Positions 25,012-37,313 of a stretch of 64,000 nucleotides of DNA are shown piece by piece. Every line of letters begins with the position of its first letter. Position 1 is the stretch's first letter. The notes below the pieces were generated by a model, which was given only the letters and a program-made list of their open reading frames with translations, was not told where the DNA came from and made no database searches. Source of the stretch: Clavelina lepadiformis (taxonomy: Eukaryota; Chordata; Ascidiacea; Aplousobranchia; Clavelinidae); contig NC_135240.1 of the NCBI RefSeq assembly GCF_947623445.1, positions 7,998,001-8,062,000 on the forward strand. The letters run 5' to 3'. The position numbers and the translations under genes are program-made.

Positions 25012-28000
25012 ATGAAATCCTTTAAATTAACTGTTGTTCTACTTTCCTTGGCCGTTTTCCAGGCCACAGCAGAAAAGCCGGGTTATGAAAACCCCAGTAA
25101 GTACATGGCAGCATAGATTGCGATGGACTGGTGTAGCTGATGGACAAAACCTTGAATAAACTTGAGTGAAATAGACATCTCATAAATTTAAAAACTTTCA
25201 TTAATTAAATTTCAGCTCATCCAAGTGGACCGCAATGTCAACGACCTCCGGATCCGAACAACGGAGCTGCAGAACCACCCGCCAGCGTACAGACCGTGTT
25301 TGAAATTAGAGAAAAACTGTGGTATTTCTGCAATATTGGTTACTCTCTGGTCGGCGAGAAAGATATTGAATGCGGGCCAAGCGGTGAATGGGTTCCTTCA
25401 CCACCAACATGCATCAGTACGTAAACTACTTTGCACTCTGCGAGAAAGATAAATGACAAAAAGATTATTTTATTTTATTTTTCTTATTTATTTGCAAAAA
25501 TGTGTTTGTCATTACAAATCGCTTCGCACAGAACGGTTGGCTCGATGTCGTCCACTGGCGGCTCCCGAAGGCGGGATCATAACAACGGTCATCAAGAATT
25601 ATTATAACCCGGGCGATCAAGTTGCATTCGAATGTAGAGATCCATACGAACTTAGAGGAGCAGAACGTGTCGTGTGCTTACCTTCTGGACAGTGGTCACA
25701 TGACGTACCAACATGCAATCGTAAGTGCTTGGTATCTGTTATGGTTTACGACTTAATTTGTTGTGTTTAAGCGTCAAATATTAATATGTCAATAAGTGGA
25801 TTATTCTAGTAAGGCTATGAGAATATACCAATATTTTATCCAATCTTTTGGTGGTAAAAATAGGTTAATAAAAATTTTCAACATATTTATTATAATATTT
25901 ATTTAATATAACTTATTTGATATTTATTTTATTTTATATTTTAATAAAACTTGTGCATTTACAGCAAAACGTTGTCAGCGACCACGTCGGCCACAGGAAG
26001 GATTTTTCTTCCCAAACAGCAGAGCTTACGACGTAGATGCAGTCGTTACGTTCAGATGCAAGACTGGGTATAACCTGGACGGAGCTGAAAAACTTACTTG
26101 CTTATCCAACGGCGAATGGTCGGACCCGGAGCCTGATTGTATCGGTTGGTATTTTTATCTACAGCCTATTTAATTGGTGATGTTCTGTATTTTTGTGTTC
26201 ATGTTAAAGCGACGCCAAACGGCGGACTTTCTTGCAAATGTAAACATATACTTGCACAGATAATATAAGCAGAATATTTTCAGGTGTTGTTTGCGCACCA
26301 TTGGACGCTCCAGCCAACGGACAGCTTTCGCCGGTGAAAAATTCTTACAATGTCAGGGATAGAATAACTTTTGAATGCATTGATGGCTACGTCTTGAATG
26401 GACTTAGCGGCGTTGTTTGTGAAGATACGGGATTCTGGTCGGATCCTGTACCAACCTGCGATGGTAAGTACTGACCCAATCGTAATGTGTTTAAGAACTA
26501 TGTACAAGATCACTTTAAACATCCATGGTGTTGATATCAACTGATTTTCATTTACAGAAGTGACCAGGTGCTCGCCTCCTGATTTCGACCTAACAACCGG
26601 TTCATTTTCCCCCTCCCAACGTTATTACGCTGTCGGTGCGTTCGTCAGCTTCTTCTGTATCGACTTCTATTTCCTGCGTGGTGCGCCTCGTGTCATGTGT
26701 CAGTCAGATGGCCAATGGTCTGACGAAATTCCTGCTTGTTTTGGTGAGATACGAGTGCAAAATACCGTAAGGCACTAAAGTTTACAAAAAGTATATCAGC
26801 GTACAGTCATCTTACAGATCAGCTTACAGATCCTATCAAAAAATGAACAGTGATTTGAAACCAATAAGAAACAAAGTGCTCTTACCTTCTTCTTTCCTTG
26901 TAGCTATCACATGCCCAGATTTGGTGGAGCCAGCTGACGGCTCTCTAAGTCCAGAACAATTTCAATACAACGTTAATGATGTTGTCACATTTGATTGCGA
27001 CGATGGATTCAACAGACTAGGTGCCGAAGAGGTTATATGCCAAGAGGATGGAAAATGGTCAGACAGGGAACCCATTTGCGTTGGTATGACTGAATAAATA
27101 CCGTTTAATTGTGCAGCGTTAAAAACTTGCTCTAGACCATAACATCTTAAAGCCCTTTAAAGCAATATCATTAAAATAAGATCATGCAAATGTGTAAAAA
27201 TACTGAATAAGGTCATTAACTCTTGTTGAAAACGTTTAGAAAAAGTAAGTTGCTTCGTCCCGATCTTCGATACCGACAAGGGGTCATTCAGACCAGACAA
27301 ACCGTCCTATGACGTGAACGACGTCGTGTTTTTCTCATGTATCGACGGATACGTCCTAGATGACGACACACCACTGGTCTGTGAAGAAACTGGACGCTGG
27401 TCTGCCGGTTTTCCCATTTGCGTGGGTGAGTAGTTTGGAAATTTAAAAGTCTAAGTTTTATCAAGGAATCTAATCTGTGCATTCCACTAAAATCGAGTGT
27501 AAATGATTTGGTAAGGAATTTGATGAAACTTTGTTCTTCAACGGGATTTTGTTTTAGAAATCACATGCACACCTCCCCAGCCTGAAGACTTTGACTTGCG
27601 TTTTGGCTCGTTTTCGCCAAATCAACCTTTTTATAAAATTGAGGAGCGAATCAACTTCCGGTGCGACCTTGGTTACGAGCTGCTTGGTCTTACCCAGGTC
27701 ATCTGCGGACGTGATGGCGAATGGTCGGCAGACTTTCCAACGTGTAGGAGTAAGGGCGACTAGATTAAACCTTACGTACACCTGAACAAAAGACACCGTC
27801 GCTAAAAATTGTTCATATGATTTTAAATCTTTTCAATTTTTTTCGTACATCTTCCAGGAGTGTCATGTGATCCTCTGCTCGCTCCGGAAAACGGCGACCT
27901 TGCCCCCTCAAAAACGAGCTATGACGTACGCGATAGAATCACCTTCACTTGTGACGACGGGTTTAGCGTAGTGGGCGCAAAAAGGGTTGTGTGTCTGGCA

Positions 28001-31000
28001 TCTGGGGAATGGTCTGACAATGTTCCAATCTGCGAAGGTTTGTCTGAAGATTATCTGCTACAAGCTGGAAAATTTCGATTAGGATTACAGTAGTTTTGTA
28101 ATAGTAGATATTACGTTTAAATTCATGTCTTGTTTCAAAAAATTAATTTCCAAAGTACACGCTCTAATTAATTCTAATCTAACTTTTATCCAAATTTAAA
28201 TTAAGTATTGAAATAATTTCTACTCATTTTAATTATTTTTTTGGGACCTTGCTCCAGTTCTATACACTATGAAAGTTAACATGGTAGAAAATGGGTCATA
28301 CTAAAAGCATACAAATTGTCATCCAGAAATCCCAACCTGTGAGGTTCCGACCTTTAACCCCCAGCTTGGCTCCTTCGACCCTGTCCAAGATATTTACAAT
28401 GTTAATGACTTTGTCACTTTCACTTGCTTCGAGGGTTATTTTCTGGAAGGATCTTCTCTCCTGACTTGCGAAGATGGCGGTGTCTGGTCTACTAGGTTTC
28501 CAATATGCAAACGTAAGCAACTAACCACATGTTTACTTTTACTTTGCTTTAGGTTTAGAAAACTGTTAAGTCGGTCAACGTATAACCCTTAAGCTGGTAT
28601 TTGCATTAAAAGAAAAAGTATTTTAGGTTATTCCAAGTAACATTTCTAGTTTTTGTGACACAACTACTGTTAACCATTACAATCGAATGAACTGATTCTC
28701 ATAATCAAACCTTTCATGCCTTTAATTTCTTTTCTTAAGCTGTGTCTTGCTTTCCCTTGGTTGCGCCCATCAACGGAAACCTTTCCCCTGTTCAAGATCA
28801 GTACGGCGTTGATGACGAAATCGAATTCGAATGCGACGAAGGATTCGAAATAAATGGCGCCGAAACTGTGACTTGCTTGTCTAATGGAGGATGGTCCGAC
28901 ACTGAGCCTACCTGTGACGGTAAGATTAAACGTAAATGTAGTTACACACAGAAAGTAGCCAAATGATGATCAAAGTATACATCAATTTTCTAAACTGTTA
29001 CCAAGTGTGTTACAAATGTAGTGAGCCGATGTATTCGGTACGTTGTCGTTTTACAAACACTATGACCTCAATAACTTCAAATAACCTTTCATCTTATCGT
29101 AATTTTTCTTCAATTTTTTAGAAGAAGTAACTTGCTTCGAACCAAACTTCGACCTTAGGTTCGGCTTCTTCACACCAGCCGAAGGTCCGTACAGAATCAA
29201 CGACTTTGTCGATTTCGTCTGTAATCCGGGTTATCTGCTCGTTGGGGAATCTCAACTTAGGTGCCAGGAAAACGGCCGCTGGTCCGAACGATTCCCCGAG
29301 TGCGAAGGTTGGACGCGATAGAGAAGTTCAAGGAGAAACGTGTTACGCAAATATCTATGAATAAATTTTCTGTTCAGAGATCAGATGCTCACGCGTCATC
29401 TTCGACGTTCAGTTTGGCTCTTTCACTCCGAACCAGGACATCTATGTGGTCAGAGACGTCGTATCGTTCAGGTGTGATGGCGGTTACACTCTGCAGGGAG
29501 CACAAAGCGTAACTTGCGGAAATGACGGAAGTTGGTCCGCCCCTTTCCCAACATGCGAAGGTTTGCTGCGGTCTTAAAAGTTGTTCTTCTTCTGGTCGCT
29601 AAATTCATGCTCCTCAACCCCTGACATTACTTGACCAACTTTTAATTTGTGAATTCAAAGATAAACGTCATTGCAAACAACTCTAAACAATCTCATTCAC
29701 TTGCAGCTGTATTGTGCGACCCGCTTACACCACCCGACAAAGGTGACCTCTTTCCGACGCAAGACGAATATGAAGTGAACAGCCACATCACGTTTTCTTG
29801 CGATGAAGGCTACGTCAGGGTTGGAGCAAGACGAGTATTTTGCCAGGACGATGGAACGTGGTCGGACGATGTACCATTGTGTTCAGGTAAGATATTGTTA
29901 AGGAAAGGTTGACTGACTTAGCCTATAAGGCTTCATAACAACTTCTTTTTGTTGGGTTATCAGCGTTTATTACTTTCATATATAGTTTTACAAATATATC
30001 TGTTTTATTGGATGGTGACGCGTTTTAAACTAAGTTTTCGTGTTTCAAAAACGGATTTATTATTTTCTTTGAAGCTGTAACTTGCTCACCGCTTACTGCG
30101 CCCACCAACGGAAGACTTTCCCCTGACCAAGATTTGTACGACGTTGATCAGCGAATCGACTTCGAATGCGAGGAAGGGTATTTGATCAATGGTGCTGAGA
30201 CTGTGTTTTGCCAGACAAGTGGAAGATGGACCGACGAGGAGCCCACTTGTGAAGGTATGAATTAAATTAATGTTAGAAGGTCTTACATGAGGTTGTCGTC
30301 TGTGAGGTTTGTCACATTTCTCCCCTTTAGTCTTCTGCTTACTTTGACACACGGTAAATTTTATTTTATATTTTACTGTATTACCTTATTTATTAACCGC
30401 AAGAGTAGAAAAAGTTTTAAACAACCGTTGATAGCTTCAAATTATAAGCTACTTTTTTTCTGAACAGCAATAACCTGTTCCAAGCCTGACCAACCAAGGT
30501 TTGGTTCCTTTAGTCCACGACGTGGTCCTTTTGTCTACAGAACCGTAGTCGCCTTTGAATGTCGCCGTGGTTACTTGTTACGAGGCGCGGAAAGCGTGAG
30601 ATGTCTCGTCGATGGTCAATGGTCTGATGAATTTCCCACTTGTGAAGGTGAAATGAAAAGTATTTTTGCTAAATCTCCATCGAATTTATATCAAAATATG
30701 TCTTCTCACTGAATTCTTAAGAGTCATCACAAGCTCCCACCGTGCTGTGATTCCAAACAGCCATTACTGTGACGTAAAAGTTAATGACGTAATTCTTTCT
30801 TCAGCTCCTGAGCCAACTTGTGACCCTCTACCCGCCCCCAACAACGGTGACGTCGGACCAATCAAAGACGAGTATGAAAACGGTGACAGGCTCACTTTTA
30901 CCTGCGATGAAGGTTTCATCTTGGACGGTGCAACCAAGGTCAGATGCAACGACGGAGAATGGTCTGATCAAGTACCTACTTGCGTTGGTGAGTCTTATTT

Positions 31001-31816
31001 GTGCAGCGAACCTCTTTACCAGCAGCAGACGTATTTATTGATAGTTTACACTACATTTTACCATCAATTTATACAATCATACTCCAGGTTTTAGAGTATA
31101 GGTTAATTGATTAGGCCGCTGTTAAGTGATTTCGTTTAAGTTTAACTGACAAACTTAGTAAACGTCACACGTTTCCACAGCGGTAAGGTGCAGGAGACCA
31201 GACTTGGGCAGATTGGTGGGAATATCGCCCAACAATTTGTTCTACGATGTCAATGAAAGAGTCACTTACTCTTGTAACCCGAGATATGTATTGGACGGAG
31301 CTGAATTCGCAATTTGTCAGAACAATGGTCAATTTTCGAGTCCACCACCAACTTGCAAACGTAAGTTAATTTAATCGTAAAAGGCTGAGATCCCAAGAAA
31401 ACCTTCCAACCTTCTAAACACTGGACGTTTTCAACGGAAAACTTATATGCAATATCTTAAAAGCTTCTAACTAGTAAGAATTAAATTGGATTTTATATTT
31501 CAAAGGTGACGTGAGGTGCAGAAGACCTTATCTCGCATACAACGCTCGTGCGTCACCCGATGACGTATTCTTCCGTCCTGACGATGAGATCACTTACTCA
31601 TGCACACCGGGCTACAGAACCAGTGGAGCTTCACAAGCAGCATGCCAAAGAAACGGCTTGTGGTCCGACCCACCGCCAAGCTGCATCGCAAGTGGCACCC
31701 TCTCCTGCGCTGGCAGATGCCACGACAGATACGACAGCACTCAGATCTGCAACTGCGACAGAGATTGTGACCGTTTCAACAACTGCTGCGAGGATTATTA
31801 TGACTTATGCTTTTAA
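25012..31816 (+). CDS. Secreted protein with 19 sushi (CCP) domains and a somatomedin B domain
   Basis: Exons: 25012-25096 (signal peptide), then 25216-25416, 25532-25720, 25965-26144, 26284-26463, 26558-26743, 26904-27083, 27240-27425, 27558-27749, 27858-28037, 28327-28512, 28740-28919, 29122-29307, 29378-29560, 29707-29886, 30075-30254, 30468-30647, 30805-30987, 31181-31360, 31506-31816. All introns are phase 1 and the frame closes at 1235 aa. Exons 2-20 each carry one CCP module of four cysteines with the closing G-x-W-S-x3-P-x-C motif; in the 18th CCP the W is F. The last exon adds a 37-residue eight-cysteine somatomedin B domain (SC-x3-C ... C-x-C-x3-C-x5-CC-x6-C). There is no transmembrane segment, so it is secreted. 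CCP arrays bind complement or matrix proteins (factor H has 20), and SMB domains bind PAI-1 or uPAR. The role here is unknown: complement regulation or tunic/matrix structure are both possible. Confidence 0.93.
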
Positions 31817-32262
31817 GTGGTTCAAAATCGTGCTGAATTTGTTTGTGCTTGAGATTGTTTTTGAAAGTTAAAATACAAGATCTGCATCAAGCATGTGACT
31901 GACGTATATGTCAGCTTTATACAAGAAGTAAGATGTAGCTGTTTGTTGCATAGAAGGAGTCACTGACTATTGCAGTCACTGACTCGTGTCAGGTTTTTGG
32001 AAAGGCTTGACTTGTGTTAGTAGGCTAAAAGCAATGGATTACATTAGAAGAAGTATTGTTTAAATTGAGGCTAATAACGTTACGCGAGATTTGGAAAGCA
32101 GGTTTTCTAAAATCTGGGTTTTATAAATTTATTAGTTCTTTCATAAAATTAGCGCAACTAAAAGCACAAACGTCTTCAACAGATTGATATACATTTTGGC
32201 CCCTCACTAACTGCGCTAACTTTGTAATCGGTTACATGCTTTTTTTTCTAAGCCATTTAATC
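31817..32262. other. Spacer between convergent genes (3' UTRs)
   Basis: The sushi gene ends at 31816 and the convergent minus-strand gene at 32344. I see no further gene. Confidence 0.6.
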
Positions 32263-32276
32263 TTTATTTCTTTATT
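32263..32276 (-). terminator. Tandem polyadenylation signals for the GCW-module gene
   Basis: Two AATAAA hexamers on the minus strand (32271-32276 and 32263-32268), about 70-80 nt after the stop codon at 32344. Confidence 0.65.
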
Positions 32277-32343
32277 TGTTCCATGTCTTTATGATTAGCT
32301 TTATTACATGAAAGCCTAACCGGATTTCCTTAGAATCAAACCA

Positions 32344-34518
32344 CTAATTCTCAATCTTGTATACTTCATTGGCGAGTAAGCCGCCTTTACCGTCGGTGCC
32401 ACAATCTTCTGACGGTCCGTATTTATCATAACGGTCATTTGCGTCTATGGATGTGGCACATTTACCTCCGTCCTACAAAGAAATCAACAACTTTATTTAG
32501 GCTAAATTTATGCAGTTAAACTTATTTGAAAAGCCAACAGTTTTACTTAGATAGGAACTTCTATTAAGTTTTTATGTATTTCGCATAGCATTCAAAGAAA
32601 GTCAATTAAAGAAACATTACAGTTGACCACTTGAAGCAAATGTTTTCACCTGCAAAGCAAAAGTGTCGAACCCCATCTGCACGGCCAGGTTAAGACAATC
32701 ATAAATTGGATTGCTCGTAGTCTGGTATAGAGGGTTCTCCTCAACGATTGGAATGGCGTGATCCGATGTATCGGTCCAACAGCCTAAGTTGGTTATTTGA
32801 AGTGACTTTCCTAAAATCATCAATTTTAATTATTACTTTATCTTTTATATAAAAAGCAACGGATCAAAACCTTGGACATTTGTGATACATTTCCATACCA
32901 AGTTCATACACTTCGTTCGCCAGCTCGCCACCTCCGCCATCTACGTCACAATTTTCAGATGGGCCATATTTTGTATAAGTGCTTTCGGCGTTTTCAGAAG
33001 AGAAACATTTTCCATCTTCCTACGTCACCGGATATCCGTTGTAAATGGGCAAAAGAACTATCGCCATCTAACGGTGACGTTTATTTTGCAACATGTTTAC
33101 CTGAAGAGCAAAAACCGAGAAGCCTCTTCGCATAGCCGTGACGAAACATTTGTACCTTGCGTCACCGATGACGTCATCGTCAAGGTCGATACTGGGAATT
33201 GCTGACTCCTCTTGGTCCACCCAGCACCCGAGTCGTTTCATGGCGGCCATTTCCAATTCACGATTTACTGCAAAATTAGTTTGCTTTTGGGCCAAATCGC
33301 GATCAATCAATTAGTGCCTGCAAGAACGGCTTAACGATATTTGAAAATACTGTTTGGGTATGGCAAAAACTAGCTATCACCGATTTTATAAACTTGGCTG
33401 CTCCACTTTCCCCCCGTTCCATCTCCTTCGCACCTATTGGGGGTTTCACCATACTGAGCATAGGTTTCATTTGCGTTCAGTGATGAGTGGCAACGACCTC
33501 CATTCTAAATAAAACAGAATTTGAAAATTAAAATTTTCTTTAACGCCTAACTAGACGTACACTGGCGTGATTGATTTATTAAACAGTCGAAGTTTCGTTA
33601 CGTATTAAGCAGGCCATCCATGTAAATCAATCGTTGCACCTCTAAAGCAAATACATCGTATCCTTTATCTCTGGCCGCAAAGGCACATTTCAAGAAAGCG
33701 TCTTTCCTTTGTTTTGGTTTTCCGTCAAGATAATTTTCTGAACTCGTCTCTATGCTTGGAATCGCCCAATTTTCTTTGTCCCTGTCGTTGGACCAGCACC
33801 CAAGGTTCTCAACTGATTTGCAACAATATACATTAAAAACTGTACATTAAGAATCGAGTTACGGTATACACAACACAGCAATGACGCAATGCAAACTCAC
33901 CGAATGGAGGCGCGATTACTCTGTACACTGCATTGACCGGAAAGTTTTTTGATCTCCCTTTGCAGGTTTCAGAACTGTCGTATCTTTTATAATCCATGCC
34001 ATCGTCGATGGTCATAACACACTTCTTCTCGTTCTGTTCAAAGACAATATTTTTTCTGCCTATGGCGCGTCGCGTCATGGTTACCATAGAAAGTATAGGT
34101 ATTTGTGAATAAAGTTTAAGATGGTTTACCTGGATGGCGAACAGTTGAATTCCCCGCGTGTAGGCAACATTAGCACACGCCAAAATCTTTTCTGCGTCCG
34201 TTTTTTGGTTGTCCTCTAGCCAATGAATTGAATTCTCAGCGCTCGGCATTGAGTAAGTGCGGGAACGCCCCTCGTTCCAGCATCCCAAAGATACAACTGT
34301 GACGCAACGATAGAGAATTATCTATTCGGTCTTATAGTAGCCTGGTATACAAAAGTTTTGGATTCCGGAAACGTAAGTACGTAAGGCGTAAGTTTTACGT
34401 AAGCCGGATGTTATTCGTAGGCTATACTGTTCCTTAAATAAAACTTACTTCCAAAGTATCCTCCATATATGAACGGGACATAAGCTAAATGCAGAATAAG
34501 AATCGCTGCAAAAATCAT
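32344..34518 (-). CDS. Secreted protein of four tandem 'GCW' cysteine-rich modules
   Basis: Minus-strand exons in order: 34518-34449 (signal peptide), 34296-34130, 34033-33901, 33812-33640, 33504-33381, 33267-33101, 33019-32899, 32810-32650, 32472-32344; the frame closes at 414 aa. Each of four modules (about 95-100 residues) is encoded by two exons. The first half has L-G-C-W-x-D/N, a short IP-S/I acidic stretch, then K/D-C-x3-A...G-F/Y-x-x-F-A-L-Q; the intron follows at phase 0. The second half has G-G-K/R-C, Y-x-K-YG-x-S/T, C-x-x-DG-x-GG and V-Y-K/E-I. Module borders are phase 1, so modules can be duplicated cleanly. Modules 2-4 fit best; module 1 (NEKKC...YKRYD...C) is the most divergent. 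I recognise the pattern from uncharacterised invertebrate extracellular proteins but know no function. There is no transmembrane segment. Confidence 0.88.
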
Positions 34519-35760
34519 TGTAAGTTTGAACTAAAATACCGTAAAAGACTGGCGAGTAAGTTGCTTCGACGTTTTACCGTGCTACCCACTATTGTCAAAA
34601 ACCTCTCCGTTATATATTCTCGCCATATCGGTGTCAACTATAATTTTGTAACTTCGACGAATAGGTTTAAATTTATTTCAAACGTCCCGTTTCTGATGAA
34701 ACGTTATGCAATGGATTATTTTTCATTCCCCCAGCGATGTCTTGTCAGCTGTGAAACGATTAATAAAGAGTTGGCGTGAATTCACAGACAGATAAACGAG
34801 TTATTGTCGGAAATATTCAACCGAATCATTTAACTCAACCGTCGACACTCAATCAGGCGACAATTTCGCTGAAGTGACCGTGACTACCATATTGTGCTGC
34901 AATGATCGATGCGAACGAACGGCATTGCCGTGGTTGCATTTGCAAAAGATCTAAACATGTTCAAAGCGTGCATTCATGCTAAAATGAAACTCATGCACAC
35001 TTGAGATTGGAACGGGTCAATATGCATGGGCTAGCTGCATCGATGTATTTTCACTACACAAGAGACAGCAGCAAACAATTTAAACTTTTTCAATAACTTT
35101 CATCTTTTAGGATAATGTTGATGGTTTGGGTTATTGTGAACAATACTATATCAAATTAAAAAACTTGCTGAAATTGTGTGCGATGAATACTGTAGTAAGT
35201 GATTTGAGTTTAGATGTCTCGGAATAAAGATGACGCCGTTGGAAACACACCGAATAACACAATGTTGTTTCAGACTTTGCTCATAAAACTGATTGCAAAG
35301 AGAAGTACGTGGTTATAGTTTCACAACAAAAACGAAAATGATGTTGGAAAGACTATTCGCTCACCGACAGTTCTTGGAAATCGTGTTGAATTCAGTGACG
35401 AATGACGATGACGATCTCTGATTAACGACGTCACCGCAACATGCCGTGGACGTAGAACTGCAAAGACTTGTGTAGATACAAAACGTAATAGATTTATGCT
35501 AAAATTTGATAATGTGATAACCTCTTAAAAATCGCTTTAAATGGCTAATACACAGGTTTAACTCGCCTTGAAAATCTCATGGGATAGAACAGAGGACATG
35601 GGGTAAAAATTGTAATCACTTGACAAATTTTGCGACGATTTTTGTGAGTCGATTCGAACCCAAAAATGTTTTATCCCGAATAGTATTTACTGGGTTTCTT
35701 ATGACATTTTTATATCGTGTCGGGCGTATAATCCTATAGTTCCGGCAGACAACTAAACAG
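34519..35760. other. Divergent intergenic region
   Basis: This is the upstream region of the minus-strand GCW gene. No supported gene is present. A short frame from the ATG at about 35214 (34 codons) lacks any supporting feature. Confidence 0.5.
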
Positions 35761-37313
35761 TGCGCAGTGCCCAGCCTTCTTTATAATAATAAGTCACATT
35801 GGATCAGCAGTGTCCACAGTAGCTCTCTTCATGAACATTGTCTCATTATGTTTTGTGTGGTAAGTACGTAAAAAGCGTCTCTTTCGAAAATAAAGACGGA
35901 TAGTTTAGTTAATAATCAGACTATGCCACTGGTTAATGGAGTAATTTAGTTTTTATTGACGGTCAGAAAAAACAAAACCACGTGCTTCGCAGTGCCAGAA
36001 AATCTGCTATACAGTGATTTGCATATTGTTCAATACAGATGCTGGATTGTCCCTAATAAAATGATCGAATTGGTTATTGCTCCAGCAGCTACCATTCTGG
36101 CTTGTACCGTGGTCTTGTACGTGTCCATGGTTGCCAACATCTCAAAACTAAAGAAACCTAATCATCATGTAAGTTATTATATTAGGGCATATATAACCAC
36201 TTCTCATGCAATCTGAAGCTTCTGAATTTCCAAACACATCTCATTTCAACCTTTTGATTATTTAGATGGACATTCGGCTGCGTTTTAATTAAGTTGCAAC
36301 TTTTTGTCGTTGTTTAAAAGGATCCCGAACTTCCAGCGAAATGCATCTTTTTCTTTCACCATCTTCTTCTTCTTCGGGATCACTTGGATCTGTGGTCTTC
36401 TTGTGTTCGACAGCGCCGTTGTCAACGTCATGTTTCAGTATATCTTCACGATACTCAACTCGTTTCAAGGTAAAAGTGGTTCTTGGCGAAACTTTCAGCT
36501 GAATGGACGCACCTTACACCATGTAGGCCTACCGTCGGTCCCCACTTAGCAACCGCGTGACACGTTGAAGGCTATATTCAAACCATTCCATCAAAATTAG
36601 ATGGTTAAAAATATGTTTAAAGATAAACTTTTATTCAGTTTTTTCAAAGTATTAAGTTTTACCTGGTCCGCAAACATCAACCGCTTGGTGCCGCTATACC
36701 AGATGGCAAGGTTCGATCAATTCAAAGGTTTATGTCAGGTAAGTCAAAAAAAAAAGGTTTATGTCAAACGGGTTTCATGGTGTATTCCTTCTTTTCGTGG
36801 TCCGCAATATCAGCATAAGGGAGAGCTTTGTTACCGAAGTTCGTTCACTGAGCAACAATATTTTCTCCGGGTCCAAATCTGCTCCGAGGTATAAGCTTTT
36901 TCTGTTAAGCAAAAACCAATGCAACGTAGGCTTGGACGCGTTTTTATATCAACAACAGATCATCATCGTGGTCGGGATGAGTTTAAAATGGCCTGGCTAA
37001 TTAATTCCCACGAAGTCGAACAATCTTGTATTTTAATTTCCCTATTTAACTATAGTTACGTATAGTTAGTATAACTATACTATGCATGTAATAACTAACT
37101 AACAACTATAGATATACGCTGTTGGTCTTATTCCATGTTGCAGTGATTTTATTCCAATTTTTTTAATTTTAATTGGTCCTGTATTGATTTTATTACTGTG
37201 ATGAAATTAATATGTGCGTTCTTTCAAGCATCTCGTTTTACAGCAATCGTACCGTCTCTGAGCGCAGCAGCACATCATCAGATCAAACGACCAAACATAA
37301 TGTAAAAGTATAA
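35761..37313 (+). pseudogene. Adhesion-GPCR (family B2) relic: TM1-like, TM5-TM7 and tail exons
   Basis: Four kinds of piece lie in order. Exon 35761-35859 encodes a TM1-like helix (HIGSAVSTVALFMNIV). The stretch about 35956-36170 has an extracellular-loop CW motif (YRCWIVPNKM) followed by a TM5-like helix. Exon 36321-36469 has the TM6-TM7 block FGITWICGLLVF...MFQYIFTILNSFQG, characteristic of adhesion GPCRs. Finally, about 36756-36889 and 37244-37313 encode GVFLLFVVRNISIRE and a serine/threonine-rich tail ending at TAA. TM2-TM4 and the GAIN/GPS region are absent. The TM5-to-TM6 and TM7-to-tail junctions cannot be spliced in frame with any GT-AG pair I find, while the last junction is phase-compatible. 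I infer an internally deleted, decayed gene. A fast-evolving functional gene with missed exons is less likely. Confidence 0.6.

Noticed and set aside
35640-35660. GGGTTCGAATCG on the minus strand as a tRNA T-loop
   Set aside because: No matching acceptor, D or anticodon arms nearby, so no tRNA gene.
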